Assembly (NCBI GenBank): GCA_003439945.1
Contig: QVRM01005919.1
Span: 186,001-250,000 of the forward strand
Origin: Dermanyssus gallinae
Taxonomy: Eukaryota > Arthropoda > Arachnida > Mesostigmata > Dermanyssidae
Direction: 5' to 3'
Length of the DNA stretch: 64,000 bases
Shown here: positions 39,756-52,231 of the stretch, piece by piece
How the letters are laid out: the number at the start of each line of letters is the position of its first letter
Position numbering within the stretch: position 1 is the first letter of the stretch
Program-made: the position numbers and the translations under genes
The notes under the pieces: generated by a model
What the model saw: the letters and a program-made list of their open reading frames with translations, nothing else
What the model was told of the DNA's origin: nothing
The model's database searches: none

Positions 39756-41255
39756 AAAAGAACCAACCTGCGTAACGTTATTAATACAGGTTTATACAGG
39801 TATTCATTTTCTAATCTAAGCACTTCCGGTATTCTTAATGAAGACGTCACAATAAAGTACAATTCATAGTCCCCTTTCTTCAGGAGTATGAAGCATTATG
39901 ATGTCGTAGTTGCATAGAACATAGAACATGAACACGCACCAATACGTTTATGCTTAGTACTAGGTTATGTGGCTTAAGTCCACGATGAACAGAGTAGCAA
40001 ACCTTCTCGAGGATAAATGAATGCGGCATCAATGAGCACAGCAGATAACAGAATTGCTGCCTAGGCAAAATTATTACGGAAACGATTATATCGTATGGCT
40101 GTTTGCAGTTGAGAAGTAGCATTTGAAATACTTATCCAGTACGTTGTGTGTATGCGCAACAATGTCACCTTGTTGCATATTTACTTGATTTGCTTCAGAA
40201 CAAAATGCTCAGTTATCCGTACTTAATAACAACCTATACTGATCCATACATAATGTCGTAGTTGCATAGGAATAAACACGCGCCAATACTTTTACGTTTA
40301 CTACTAGCACATTATTAAGATAAGGCATGACGTCTCCATAATGGTCTTGAACGACTTGTCGGAAATATTGTGCGGGCAACTTATTCTGTATTTAGGCAAG
40401 GTACCTACTACAGCAATTGTATACGCCCAGCGTTAGTAAAAATCTTATTTTATGTAACCAGTGGGTAATATGTGATCAACAATGTGAAAGGGGCGGTAAA
40501 TAATTCTTGTCGGGGTTTACCTTGTCTCATTGATATCTGGATATAACAGTCTTTTAACTTTTTGTAAACGCTTCCTAACTACAAAATGAACAATCCTCTG
40601 CTTCTGCACCAAATTGGGGTAAAAAATTGCTAATATTGGACTCGCTGCCTATGTAACCAACCGTTAAAAGCGTTTCGCTGCACTATGTTTTAATGACTAC
40701 TATAGATAGACTAAAGATTTTACAAATGTATGAAATGTGGGTAATAGTCAAACAAAGTAAGACAAACATTTACGAATTCTATACACGTTTATGCATTTCT
40801 TGCGGCCCGTGAATTCACACCTAGAATTTACGCTTCTCGATGTTTTCCATCTTCTCTGGCTTTAGATATAAAATCGCATGAGCTTCTGCTCATATACTTT
40901 TCCAACGTGACGCCAAAAACGGCGAAAAAAAACTAGTGTTTTAGTCCCGTAAGTTGGCGCGTTGTCGTGGCGAAGGAACCATCACCTTAAAAACGCTTCG
41001 GAGCTTTCCGTGGTGAGCGCAGTGAACACTTTTGGTAGGCATTCAGTAGTATACTAATCTACAGGCACAGTGGTTAAAGGTGTTCCAACGCTTGACGCCT
41101 GCGTACAGAGTTATAAACATGTACAAGACAAAGCCAAGAAGATCGCCCTCGTCGAATCCTATCAAACATTCCCGGGCCAGAAAGACCCGCGCCTCCTTTT
41201 CGCCCTACGAAAAATGACGTGGTACCTTCCAAGCAGATTTTTGATGAGTCCCAGG
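39756..41255. other. AT-rich intronic sequence
   Basis: A repeated segment GTCGTAGTTGCATAG with nearby AACACGC(A/G)CCAATAC occurs at about 39,902-39,945 and 40,254-40,287, a diverged direct repeat about 350 bp apart. No gene recognised. Confidence 0.5.
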
Positions 41256-41274
41256 TATATATATATATATATAT
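41256..41274. repeat. (AT)n microsatellite, short
   Basis: A 19-bp AT run. Confidence 0.9.
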
Positions 41275-43379
41275 GAACACGAGCATTGGTTCGTAAATAT
41301 TTAGTTGATGCATACATACAAGCAAAAGTCAATTTTTCAGTCTGGTATCACCGATCATCATATCTAGTTTTTATTTATTTTTTTGTGTGTCGTTGACTTG
41401 ATTGACTCGTGTGATTTTGTCGGTATATCAAGTCGGTGCCCAATCTAGCGCTAAAGAAATGAACAGCTCGCATTAGAATTTGTGTTACAATTTTGCTGCG
41501 TTTATCGTGTCCGTTGATGTGGCCGACCGAGGTGATGGTGGCGCCATAGATGAATATAGTCCTTGTGCATAATCATAGCAGTCACAGCAGTGGCTGGTGT
41601 TGAAGTTATGGTCGATGTGGCATTGTCATCAGAAGTAGGAAGTCCAGCATGTCGACAGGATCCGCTATTGCTGTTCCTGTTGCTTGCGCTGCACTTTCTG
41701 ATACAAGTTTTGTTGCGCTTAGGAGGAGGCTGAATTGTCCCTTACTTTCTTCCAGAGCTGATGTTGATGCTGCTAATGCTACTGTTGCTATAGATTTCGT
41801 CTCGCCTTGAAGATGTTGTGTTGAACAAGCCAAAAAGGCAAAGCACTCACACGGCGAATAGACAACGGCAACAGTACTGTTGTTGCTGTCGTTCTTGGCG
41901 GCGAACACGGCGCAGGCAGTCATGATGAGAATGATGCTGATCGTGTTGATCGCAATGGTGAGTCAGTCCATCGATGTCGACCAGGTAGACGAAGGACGAC
42001 AACAAGCTGGACGAAGTGGGCTGTAGAAAGAACGGAGGCGGGTTGAACAAACGGCAGACACGTACGAGGCGGTTAGAGCTATGACGGAGGCGGAGGTGGC
42101 GCTGGACCAGGGGCCCGTTCGTCCTGCAGGAACAACGATGAGCTGACGGGGGCGATGACCAATGGACCAACGAATACCGCCTGCCTGTCTGCCTACCTAA
42201 CCCTCCCTCCGTGTCTCCCCCTCCTTGAGCTGGGCTAGGCTGAGCCCAGCTGAGAGCTGGAGGACCTAGGCTGGACCTGGTAGAAACAATGAACAGTTTA
42301 CAAGACCCCCGAATGGCGGCGACGGCGGCGGCAAAAACGACAAAAATGATAAAAACGCCGAGGACGCCGTGTACATTGCGCCGACGATCGGGCTTGTGGC
42401 TGGGCTGTCTAGGAGGAATGTTGGGTTGGGGGAGGCACACGGGCACACCCATACCCTCAGACAAACTCGGTTGCTTCGTTTTTCTCATCGTCAACCCCAT
42501 CGTTGTTGTCGTCGTCGTCGTCGTCATCATCGCACTGCCTTTGCTAGAGGTGGCAGCAACAGCAGCGGTGTGGTCATTTTAAATTGAACATGGGAGACTC
42601 TCAGCCTACCTCGGCACGGGCTGGACATATGGGGCTCGGTTGCTGCTGCTGCTGCGGTTGCCGACAACTTGATCCACGCTAGCTGGCTGCCTGATTAGCT
42701 TGTGTCGCTTATTGCCATCGCGGTAAGCGGCGGCAACGGAGGCGGAGTAGTCGTCGTCGTCATCGCCGTTGCTGTGTAGTGTAGCTCTGTTCTGGACTCG
42801 ACTGAAAACGCCTCTCTCACTGACTAGACACCGAACGGCGAGGTTGATAGAACTGTTGCACCTGTCGCCTGGCCGATTGCTGGACGCCCACCTAGATCAC
42901 AGCCACTGGCCGTGCGACACAGAGGAAGGCAGTCGAAAGCAGGCAAGCAAACAGGCTTCAGTCTCCGACCGAAAACCAGCACTACCACGGCCAACTACTG
43001 CCACCATCTACCAACCGATCACTAGCTAGCCACGACGGTACTAGTGGCCGCTGTCCAGCCAACATGGCTCATGGTTCAACATCCAAAGCGACGAATCGAC
43101 AATGACAACGTCAACAACAACAGCAACAGCAACGATGACGGACTCGAAATCCAGTGTCGTCGGTGAAGGGGCCTCCTGATGGCCTGTCTACGAGGATGAG
43201 TCCATGTCTACAGCATGCCCAGTGGCCGGGCCCATGCCGCAACTAGAGGACGTGTGTCCGCGTGTGTCGAAGGATGTGTGCGGCATGTCTGTATAGAGAG
43301 AGAGATGTCTGTATAGGGGATTGTCGGCGGGGGATGTGCTCGGGGGCCCGATAGTGCTCTCTGTCTACTCGCTTGGCCA

Positions 43380-43430
43380 GTTGACTGATGAGGAAGACGA
43401 CGACGAGGACGAGAGCGACGATGACAGCAG
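43380..43430. repeat. GAC/GAG acidic-codon-like triplet tract
   Basis: GAGGAAGACGACGACGAGGAC-type units would read as Asp/Glu on the + strand. It lies in COE intron 1 with no splice support and is followed by C-runs at 43,511-43,546. Confidence 0.6.
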
Positions 43431-44236
43431 CGAAACACGGGATGTGCATTTGAGACACTTCCCCCTACCCGATCAAGCCTTGTCTATCGCTCCTCGGCCT
43501 TTCGAGGAATAGAGCTCTCCCCCCCCCGCCCCTGCTTCCCCCCCCCGGGTGTCCCCAGGCCGGCCAAGTCCAGCTCTCGAACACCTCTAGCCTTTCAACT
43601 CACCGCGCGTTCGTTCCTGCTCATCGCTGGATGTTCAAACTACAGCTCGTTAGAGTCATAGTAGAAGTGATGTTCCTAGTAGTAGTTGTAAATGTAGGGA
43701 CATGACGGCCACCTTCGCGCGGCATGGCCTTCGCAAGGAGGATCGCCCGCTTCGAGGCTTCGGCGCTCGAAAGCATCGTTCGTTGTCCTCGGCGTCGCGA
43801 TGCCACCGATGTCAGAGATGGTCACTTTATCGTGTTTTGAAACCTTGCCAGGCTAGCAAACTGAAAACATTATCAGAAATCGTATGCAAACATAGGAAAT
43901 GACATATAGAGGGAGAGATTTAGGAAATTCAGATAGGTAGGAAAGGAACTAGAGAGAGCGAGATAGAGAGATTGTGTAAGTTCATCAATGATGTGTGAAA
44001 TGCAGCTGTTAATCATCATTTTTGTAAAACGTATAACACGCTACGACACTCGACTGCTCTATCTGTATCTAGCCAGATTACCCGTAGCAGCTAGGTTAGC
44101 CTGGTGAAGTCGCTTGCCTCAGCATGTAACCGACCTTTGTTCAGTTGTTCAATGTTCGTACGCCGACATAATCCCGTGTAGAGAACATGAATACCGTGTA
44201 AGACAGAAAGCTTGCACCTATGATATGTAACCTATG

Positions 44237-44238
<2 letters not shown>

Positions 44239-44276
<38 letters not shown>
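44239..44276. repeat. (AT)n microsatellite
   Basis: A pure AT array in COE intron 1. Confidence 0.95.
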
Positions 44277-44278
<2 letters not shown>

Positions 44279-45853
44279 CTACGCGCCTATATGTGGAGCC
44301 ATGGTTGAAGGCCAAGGTGGCAATATCACTTGGGTGATATTAGGTCCACTCCAAGTAACCGCTAGTTCTAGTGACAAAAAAAAAGAAGCGCGTACAGAGT
44401 CGCAATCGGTGCGCATGCACGTGCAAAGCGCATCGTGTCTACTACACCGGGGACGAAAATACATGTAAACCACTTTACATGGTGACAATCGGTAGACATC
44501 CATATGCGGCTCAAATAAGTCCGCTTGCCTTGTGTAAATTGCAATTGCGGCGATGATGACAGTAGCGGGCAACGCAGCAGTAGCAGAAGCAAAGGCAGCA
44601 GTAACAGTGTCGGGGGTGTTTTTGCGTGACGCGCGCACTAGCACAGTCCCATCTCCCGCAAGACCCGCATACGCTAGCCGTTCTGTGGGTCGCCCTGCAA
44701 TTGCGTACGTGAACTTCTTGCTCCTGCTGGGGGGTCGAAAAACAGCTCCGTTCCACGCTATCTTTGGCCGACCTGTTGTGTTGTTATTGTTGTCGCTGTT
44801 GTTGACGGTATGGTTGTTATCGTTGTCTTGCCGTTTGTCCGCGCTGCGGTGAAAGCACTCCGTAGCAGGCGGCGCAGAAAACTGTGCAACGTCCGCCATA
44901 TACAACGACACATATATATGTATACATATAGGGCTTCGTCACAGGTGAAGATGTGATACGCGTGTAGCGGATATATGAATATGCATGTCTGTGCTATAAA
45001 CACGAGCCGCGACAAACTCCGTCTGTCTGTTCGTTCGTCCTCCCGTCTATTTGTGTACGTACCCCCCCCCCCACAGTGTGCCCAGTTTGAGAGGGTAGTA
45101 AGTATCTATGCACCCCAATCGCGTCGCGCCAACCCACGAAGAAGTTGCGCACGGTCATGCCTGCCGACTAGCAGAGAGCCAGCCAGCCAGCCGGCCCGTT
45201 TTGCATTTGGATACATGGCCGCACTCTCACCGCCGAAAGGCGTAGTAGTCGTTGTTGCGGCGTGCGGTCGGTCGCTGTAGATACCGAATGCAGGATAGGC
45301 TGGTGGGTTGACGGGTTAGTAGCCGGCAGCTACAACATATACACAGGGACAACGGGCGGGAGCAGCCGGCGAGCCGCCCAATATTTGGGGAGCATCGAGG
45401 GAGAAATGGGGACACACTGCTTAGTTAGCTTAGCTGTCGTGGTCGTCTCCGCTCGTGTCCAAAGGATGAGGCGCCACTATGATGCCACTCATGACCATCA
45501 TGACGATGATGGTGGTGATGATAGTGGTGGTGTGGATGATGATGGTGAGGATGAGGATGCTTATAGCTGTTGTTCCTATGCTCAACCCTGAATCTATTGA
45601 CTGACTGAATCCTCTTCTATCCTCCGACCTCTACAGTATGGCTACTCTGGTGTTGCATAAACCATCAGGCTAAGATATCGCTTCAGACCAAACCACCGAC
45701 CGATGAGCTTCGATGGGCTTCGGTTTAGTAACCTCGTAGCTGTATAGCAGTTGTAGGGACATTTTGCTGCGCCTTGTACTTTGTGCCACCACACCCAAAT
45801 CCACAACAAGCACCACCACTAACTTACGCGCTTTATGTCTCGTTACGTTTCAG

Positions 45854-45910
45854 AAACATGGACGCGGTATGCTCCGAGTATCTGGTGCCAAGTCAGAGGA
45901 TGCTTTTCAG
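45854..45910 (+). CDS. 57-bp alternative/cassette exon of the COE gene (candidate)
   Basis: It is bounded by a good acceptor (TCTCGTTACGTTTCAG, ends 45,853) and a donor (TTTTCAG/GTGGGT at 45,911). The length is 57 bp, so inclusion between exon 1b and exon 2 keeps the frame: AG + A gives Arg, then NMDAVCSEYLVPSQRMLF, then AG + C gives Ser and VGLGRAHF. It also contains AAACATGG (ATG at 45,858-45,860), a strong start context, and from that ATG it leaves phase 2. It could thus serve as a short alternative first coding exon (MDAVCSEYLVPSQRMLFS then exon 2). No stop occurs in the used frame. I know no such peptide in other COE proteins, and the region in vertebrate EBFs between LKEEPL and the DNA-binding domain is of variable length. 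The exon is predicted from splice signals and phase only. Confidence 0.5.
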
Positions 45911-47432
45911 GTGGGTCTTCACGCCATTTCTATCCAGCGCCCGTAACTCTTCGCCGTTCGTCGTTGCTTGTGTTGCACTCGTTGTTGTTGTTGCTCCTGT
46001 TGTTTGTTGCTGTTACCTCTAGCGTCGTCTTGCGACATCACGACAGCTCGTTCAGCTCTTAGGCTCAGGCCGCAGCGCTTTCTTTACACGGCTGCCACCG
46101 CTGGACAAGAGAGAAGTGGGCCTATAGAAGGATAGCTTGGCTGGCTAGCGCTCTGCCTCTCCGCGCCCCGCATCTCCGCTGCCCTCCCCCCCCCCCCCCC
46201 GTCAACACCTCGAAGCCGATGTACTGCCCTCCTTGCACCACTACTACTACTACCGCTACGACGACGACTGCCCCACAGTCTCCATCTCACTCATTCTCTC
46301 CCTTGCTTGCTCGTTCGGTCGTTCGTCTGTTCATCCACTCTTTTTTTTCCTATTTTTCTCTTAGACGTCTCATCTCAAGCACTGCCTGTCTGTCTACAGT
46401 AGTACTAGCCTCTGATCCATTCTTTTGCTCTTGCCGCCGTTTGGTTCGCGCTCATCCGGAGGAAGCGGGCGAGTCCCCCCCCCCTTCCACTAGCCATTGC
46501 CAGCGCCCAGGTCCCTCTTGCTCCATTGGCGGCGGCGGCGGCGGCGCGGCGTTCTCTTCCGGGCAATCTGCCAAGCTTTCGTTTGCCCGCCCGCTCGCCC
46601 GCCACCGCTGTTCTCGCCGCGAGTTGTACCCGTCGAGTAGTCGTAGTAGCAGCGGCAGCAGCAACAGCGAGCGGTCTTTCTTCGTACTCAGTCGCTTCAG
46701 GGCTAAGCCCCGAGCATTAAGGAGCATTACCCAAATCCTTGTCAACAGGTCGACGGCCATTGCTTCTGTCGGATGTCCAGCAGCAACATTCCTTTTTGGC
46801 CGTCTCATCGTTGGTAGCAGCAGCAGTTGTCGTCGACCAGCGAACAACTGGTGGGGTTTTGTGTGCAGAAGGGGGTCTGGAGCACACTCAGACAGGAACG
46901 GACAAGGGCAAGCGACGACGACAACAACAACAACAACAACAACGACGACGACGACAAGAACAGCAGCAGCAGCAACAACAACACAATGCCGGTGGCCGTG
47001 GCTACGGGACAACAACGGGGGAGGACGACGGTCTTCCTTAACTCCTGATTTCTTCAGTCGGCCGCCATTCACTATTGCCACTGCTGCTGCTGCTCCTTGT
47101 CCTGGCCTGGTCAGCGGCTGACGGCAGCAACGTCACACCTTTTCATTCTCTGTTGGCCGATCTTAGGCGGCTTAATTAACGCTTGACTGGTGCCTGACTG
47201 TTCGCAACAGAGAGAGAGAGAGGATGTAGTCTGACTATCTAGTCTGTTCATCACCTGTCCCGATGCTTCCTCGCCTTCGCGTCTCCGGGCGGCACAATTG
47301 TTAACCAGCGGACTACGACAACATGTCTTTCTTGTTTATGCATGTTACGGGCAGTCCGTCGTGATAATCCTCCGCTGATATCGTCACTAACAGGCGGTAG
47401 TATCGGTTCTGCGGTTTGTGATCGACTTTCAG
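45911..47432 (+). other. COE intron 1 (second part)
   Basis: Ends GATCGACTTTCAG before exon 2. It contains a C14 run (46,187-46,200), CAA/GAC tracts (46,919-46,980) and a 300-codon plus-strand low-complexity frame (46,219-47,121) without domain support. Confidence 0.75.
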
Positions 47433-47586
47433 CGTGGGTCTGGGCCGGGCGCACTTCGAGAAGCAGCCCCCGTCGAATCTTCGCAAGTCAAACTTCTTCC
47501 ACTTCGTCATTGCCCTCTACGACAAAGCTGGTCAACCGGTTGAAGTTGAGCGGACGGCATTCATCGGGTTCGTCGAGAAAGAGCAC
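47433..47586 (+). CDS. COE/EBF transcription factor, exon 2, start of DNA-binding domain
   Basis: 154 bp between TTTCAG and GTACGT. It encodes [39 protein letters not shown] and [12 protein letters not shown]. This is the first part of the COE DNA-binding domain, nearly identical to fly Collier (FVIALYDRAGQPIEIERTAF) and vertebrate EBF1. Arg in SNLRKS falls at residue 63 when counted from the exon 1b start, the same number as EBF1 Arg63, which contacts DNA. It enters in phase 2 and leaves in phase 0. Of the start choices, only splicing from exon 1b, exon 1a or the 57-bp exon provides an ATG. No frame-consistent start exists within the exon itself. Confidence 0.97.
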
Positions 47587-48248
47587 GTACGTACCGCATT
47601 CATCTTTTTTTCTGCATGATCACAGATAGCCGCCGTAATGACGCCAGTAATAACTGCTGGTATGTGCGTAACACTTAGTTTCGAATTGAATCGTAATTAG
47701 GGTCAATAACGACTGCAGATCGTTGGTAACATTAGAGGTCGATTTGAGTGGACAGTTTTTACTAAATGTTTTCGCAGACACTGCTACCGAGTCTAGTCCC
47801 TGCGATGGAGACCAAGCTCGATCACACTGGAGGCACTACCCACAGTCACGAAGAGGTCGATAATCGGTTAGAAAGGTGTTATTCTTCTATACCTAGAGAA
47901 GCAGTGAAATTATCTCCTTGGCAGCACACCGCCACAGCGGTTAAAAGACGGCTCACTAGAAACGCTCAATCTGTGGTGGTGGATCGCGTAGAAGCGGATA
48001 ATTACCGGGTTGAAGCTGAGACATCGCTTTTTCCTGGGGAGATGGCATCCAAAACCAACACGAAGCAGTTGATACTGGCGACAGGCATAGGCTGGTAGGA
48101 TACCGGACTGTGTCTTTCTACCCACACCATACGCTCGCTGATGGCGTGACCAAGCATACTGGTCATGGGCACCCTAGCTTCAAATTGAGACGAGCACTCG
48201 TGAGGTCACGAAGCGAGCCCTATCAACCGCACAGCGGGTCAATATCTC

Positions 48249-48379
<131 letters not shown>

Positions 48380-48937
48380 CTTTTGTGAGCGAATTAAGGA
48401 GCCAAGACTTTTCATATATCAGTCTGCAAGGTAGGTCGGTATTGTTGGTGGTCTCTACGAGCGAATATCGTCCACACCACCCGCCCAGGCATCGTAGGTT
48501 TGGCCATACAGTACCACCGGATATTGGTCTACGAATAAGAAGAATCTGCGCTGTAAGACTTCTAGGAATTTGCTATATGGCACAACTAAAATGGTCAATT
48601 TAGCCATCTCTTTACACAAGTTAGCTTGCCTATCGCGGATTGCACACGAACGGGGGAGGGGAAACAAAATAGCGGACAATAGCTGTCAATGTTAAATTTG
48701 GTCCGAGTTTCGATCGACAGACACCATGCGTTGCGAATTTCGTAAAACGCCTCGATTTTACCTCATTTCAGTTCGTAGTAAAACCAAACGGACAGCACGC
48801 CTTTCTGTGCTAAAGACAATAACTTGGATGATATTCTGTTTTTTTAATGGCACGAGAGTTAGTAGCTATATTTAAATATATAATTATATATATTTAATGC
48901 TTAAAAATACGATCTTACTCCTTATGTGGACACTGGG

Positions 48938-49038
<101 letters not shown>

Positions 49039-49723
49039 AAAACGCGAGGGCGTCGTCGGCCCGGCGACACAACTTACCTTTGTCATGCACTTTGTATAGG
49101 AAGGGCATTTTGAGCTGATCAATTTAAGGTGCCTAAGAGAGAAGAAAACTATCATTCAGAGGAGAGCAGTGGGCCAAAAAAAGCGAATATCTGATTGTTA
49201 AGGTACGAACAAGTGCGGCATTTAAGCGATTAATCAGTACGGAATGACACGTATTGCGAAGCTGTGTGCTGTTGTTCTTTATCCTATGTCGGTACCCCTG
49301 GCCTTTATCTACATGACGGCCCGACCCGTCGAGAAATGCTTGCCACCTGTCATTTATATATATATATATATAGAAGCATCACGACCAGCAGATTGGGAGT
49401 TGTAGATGTTGCCGCTGTTGGTGGGCGCAGGAAGGGGGCGGGGGGACAAGCCGTCGGAGCAGGACCGCAGTATGTTGTTGACTTCTGTTGAGCGTCGGTT
49501 GCCGCTTGCTACTCGAGGCCGCAGGCCGGATTGGTGTTGGTTGTTCTTTTTGTTGTTGTTGTTGTTGTTGTCGTCGTGGTTGGTGGCTCGGGAGTCTGAC
49601 AGACCCGTTCCGCGTGAGGGAGCCTCGCGAAGGACTCCGTCCGTGATCGTCGCAACAACTTCCACTTTGACACGATTATACAAACGAGCAGGGCCCACAT
49701 CGTATTGAGAAATCTCGTAGCGC

Positions 49724-49724
<1 letters not shown>

Positions 49725-49764
<40 letters not shown>
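49725..49764. repeat. (AT)n then (GA)n
   Basis: An AT run at 49,725-49,744 continues as GAGAGA to 49,764. Confidence 0.9.
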
Positions 49765-49932
49765 TATGCATATACACCAAACTCGGATTATATATCTATA
49801 TATTCTATTTTTGTTGCACTTTCTTTTTATACATCTATGTTACACCACTTTTTTTAAAGCATTAGGGTAACGCTTACTGCAGCATACGTGGCAGGGATGC
49901 CTAGGTACATAATACATGTTAGCATTAACATT

Positions 49933-49960
49933 TATATATATATATATATATATATATATG
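49933..49960. repeat. (AT)n microsatellite
   Basis: A pure AT array in COE intron 2. Confidence 0.95.
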
Positions 49961-51483
49961 CATGTTACTTTTGCCTCCATACACAGTTTTTGTTTCTCAT
50001 ACCGCCTTGAGGCGAAACGTACAACGATGCTGTGTCCAAACTCAGTTGATATAAACAACTACCTGCTTGTTGTAAAATGCAATAACGAGCTGAATGCGGA
50101 GTATATGACTAGCAGACGAGCAAGTTCAGGCAAAGGCAGATATTACAATATGTGAGTTTTAATGCATGCTATACAGGCGACCAAATACATGCTTTTCGAA
50201 GTAGTGGACACCTCTTGTTTTCTGTGACCAGTAGCCAAACATACACTTCCCAAATTCGCCTTCTGTACCTTAGTATAGTGAGACTGCTGCCATCGGTGCT
50301 ACTGTAAGAAAAGTTTACACTACGGCGATGACTACAACTAAACAAGAAACACAGCTGGCTACTGCAGTTAAACTAGAAGAGCAACTGGTCTATTGACCGC
50401 CAGTAGAGCGTTGTAAAATGTTTTAGCAACATGTTTTGCTTAGGCGACAAGGCTGCCGAACCCGATGCTGCTGCTGCTCGCGGCCTAGGTTGAGCAGATG
50501 ATGAACGGAGATGACCACGCGCAGAGCCTGTTGATGGCTGTCGGCTTCAACTCACTCGAAGCGATCGCCTCTGTTTGAATGGAATCATGACTCGGTCGGG
50601 CAACAAGGGTTGTGGTGCTCCCGGTCGTGGCCGTTGCCGTGGTCGTATCGTAGTAGCGTCCACGATACGTGCGCCAGGTTAGGTGGGGTGGTGGTGGTGG
50701 TGGACGCAGTGCCCTTGTACAGACAGAGTGGGGTTAGACTACAGGAGAGGGGATTCTCTTGCGTGGTGGGCGGACGAGAGATGCCTCGTCGAACTATAGG
50801 GCCTGCCGCCGCTGTTTGTGTGACTTTGTGACTGAAAGCAGCAGCAGCAGACAACCTACCTGACTGACGTCACTCGGTGACATGCACCCAGCGTCATCAT
50901 CATCGCGAGAAAGAGAGCGAGAGCAGTGCCCGATCATTAGCATTATCATCAGCATCACCACTCTGGTCGACGAACAGGTTCAGGTCAGGTCCCACCTCAA
51001 CCGCTCAACGCCTGCTTGCCTGCCTGGCTATCTGCGCTCTGCCGTCCTCGCCGATGCGGTTCACTGCACCTCGATGAGGGATCATAGTTGCTCAGCTAGA
51101 GTCAAGCAGACCGACGGCGGTCTCTGTTATTGTTGCTGTCGAAGGTTGTTGTCGACAGTTGTTGACGGACGCCGCGTCCCTGCGCCTCCTACGACTTGAC
51201 TCCACGTCATTGTTGGGTCGTGCGATTATGGTGATGATGATGATGATAATCACTATCACGATGGCGACGAAAACAACAACAACAGCGACGACGGCTGCGC
51301 GGTCAAACTGCGCGCTGGGGCAGGTTGGGGTGTCCGACACCCCCAGGGGGAGAGGATAGGTTGGGCTGCCTACCGCCTGTCGTGGAGGTCTCGACTCTCG
51401 AAACGCGCGACCGACGGGCAAATCGTCTCTAAGCGTGTCCTAGCTAAGCATGTGCGTACGTGAGCGCATATAGACACAGGGGT

Positions 51484-51487
<4 letters not shown>

Positions 51488-51520
<33 letters not shown>
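51488..51520. repeat. (AT)n microsatellite
   Basis: A pure AT array in COE intron 2. Confidence 0.95.
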
Positions 51521-51522
<2 letters not shown>

Positions 51523-52191
51523 CAGGTGTGTAGGCAGACAGATGGGTAGAAAGAGAGATAGATTGCCCAGGATACAAGTGGAGTAAAGAGGAAAAAGCAG
51601 AAAACTTCAAAAAGAGTCTGACATCAAGCAAAAACCACCAATGTAGCGTTGATATCAGCGTTGATCGTGCCGCCCCCGCCAACCACCGTCCACCACCACT
51701 GATGCTGATGATGCGGTCGGCATGTGCTGCTTGTACAGATGTGTACTTGTAACATAGTGATGGTAGGCCAGCCAATTGTACCTGTTAAGTTGTTTCGCCC
51801 TGTTCGGATAGCCAATACGAAGTCCGGATCTCTATGTTGGAGGCGTAAGAGTTTGTGAGGAGCTAGACCGAGTCCGGCTTTGGCCGGACTCTCTGATGTC
51901 TCTGATCCAGTTAGTATATTACATCGCATGTAAAAGGCCACTCTAAAAGGTTGCATACATGATGGATGCAATTCGTTTTGGCATCTACGGACGAACTAGG
52001 TGATTTCCTTCGCTCTTCCTCCATCTGGCTCAGTCGCTTCGTGCTGCCAGCACGGAGCCGACCAGCGCGGTTAGAACGACGGACGGGTTCGTTCAGAGGG
52101 CAGCACTCAACGAAGACTCGGGTTTGGGCTGTGTTGTTGGCCTGCGCGAATCATTTGCACCAGGCTGTCCTGTGCGACTATGGAGGAACGG

Positions 52192-52192
<1 letters not shown>

Positions 52193-52230
<38 letters not shown>
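52193..52230. repeat. (AT)n microsatellite
   Basis: A pure AT array in COE intron 2. Confidence 0.95.

Positions 52231-52231
<1 letters not shown>

Larger units (their letters stand above)
35050..45853 (+). other. COE intron 1 (first part)
   Basis: It opens with GTAAGC. The intron is 12.4 kb to exon 2 (35,050-47,432) or 10.8 kb to the cassette exon. Separate entries describe candidate exons, retroelement debris and microsatellites in it. Long low-complexity open frames (for example minus strand 37,965-38,627, 41,847-42,530, 44,279-44,911) have no domain support and are not called. The length is typical of regulatory introns in developmental transcription factors. Confidence 0.8.

Noticed and set aside
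41069..41165. Possible tRNA-like promoter (GTGGTTAAAGG ... GTCGAATCC)
   Set aside because: The two boxes are about 85 bp apart, too far for a normal tRNA-derived head, and no cloverleaf is evident.
41847..42530. A 227-codon minus-strand frame
   Set aside because: It starts in a (GTC/GTT)n tract and reads as Thr/Arg/Pro-rich low-complexity sequence. No domain.
44279..44911. A 210-codon minus-strand frame
   Set aside because: No recognisable domain, overlapped by other open frames, with no supporting splice signals.
46219..47121. A 300-codon plus-strand frame in COE intron 1
   Set aside because: Low-complexity Thr/Ser/Arg sequence from triplet tracts, with a competing open frame on the other strand. 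No domain and no splice pair.
49987..50151. A 165-bp segment between ACACAG and GTGAGT in COE intron 2 as an extra exon
   Set aside because: The phase needed between exons 2 and 3 meets an early in-frame TGA, and the COE alignment shows no missing residues at that junction.
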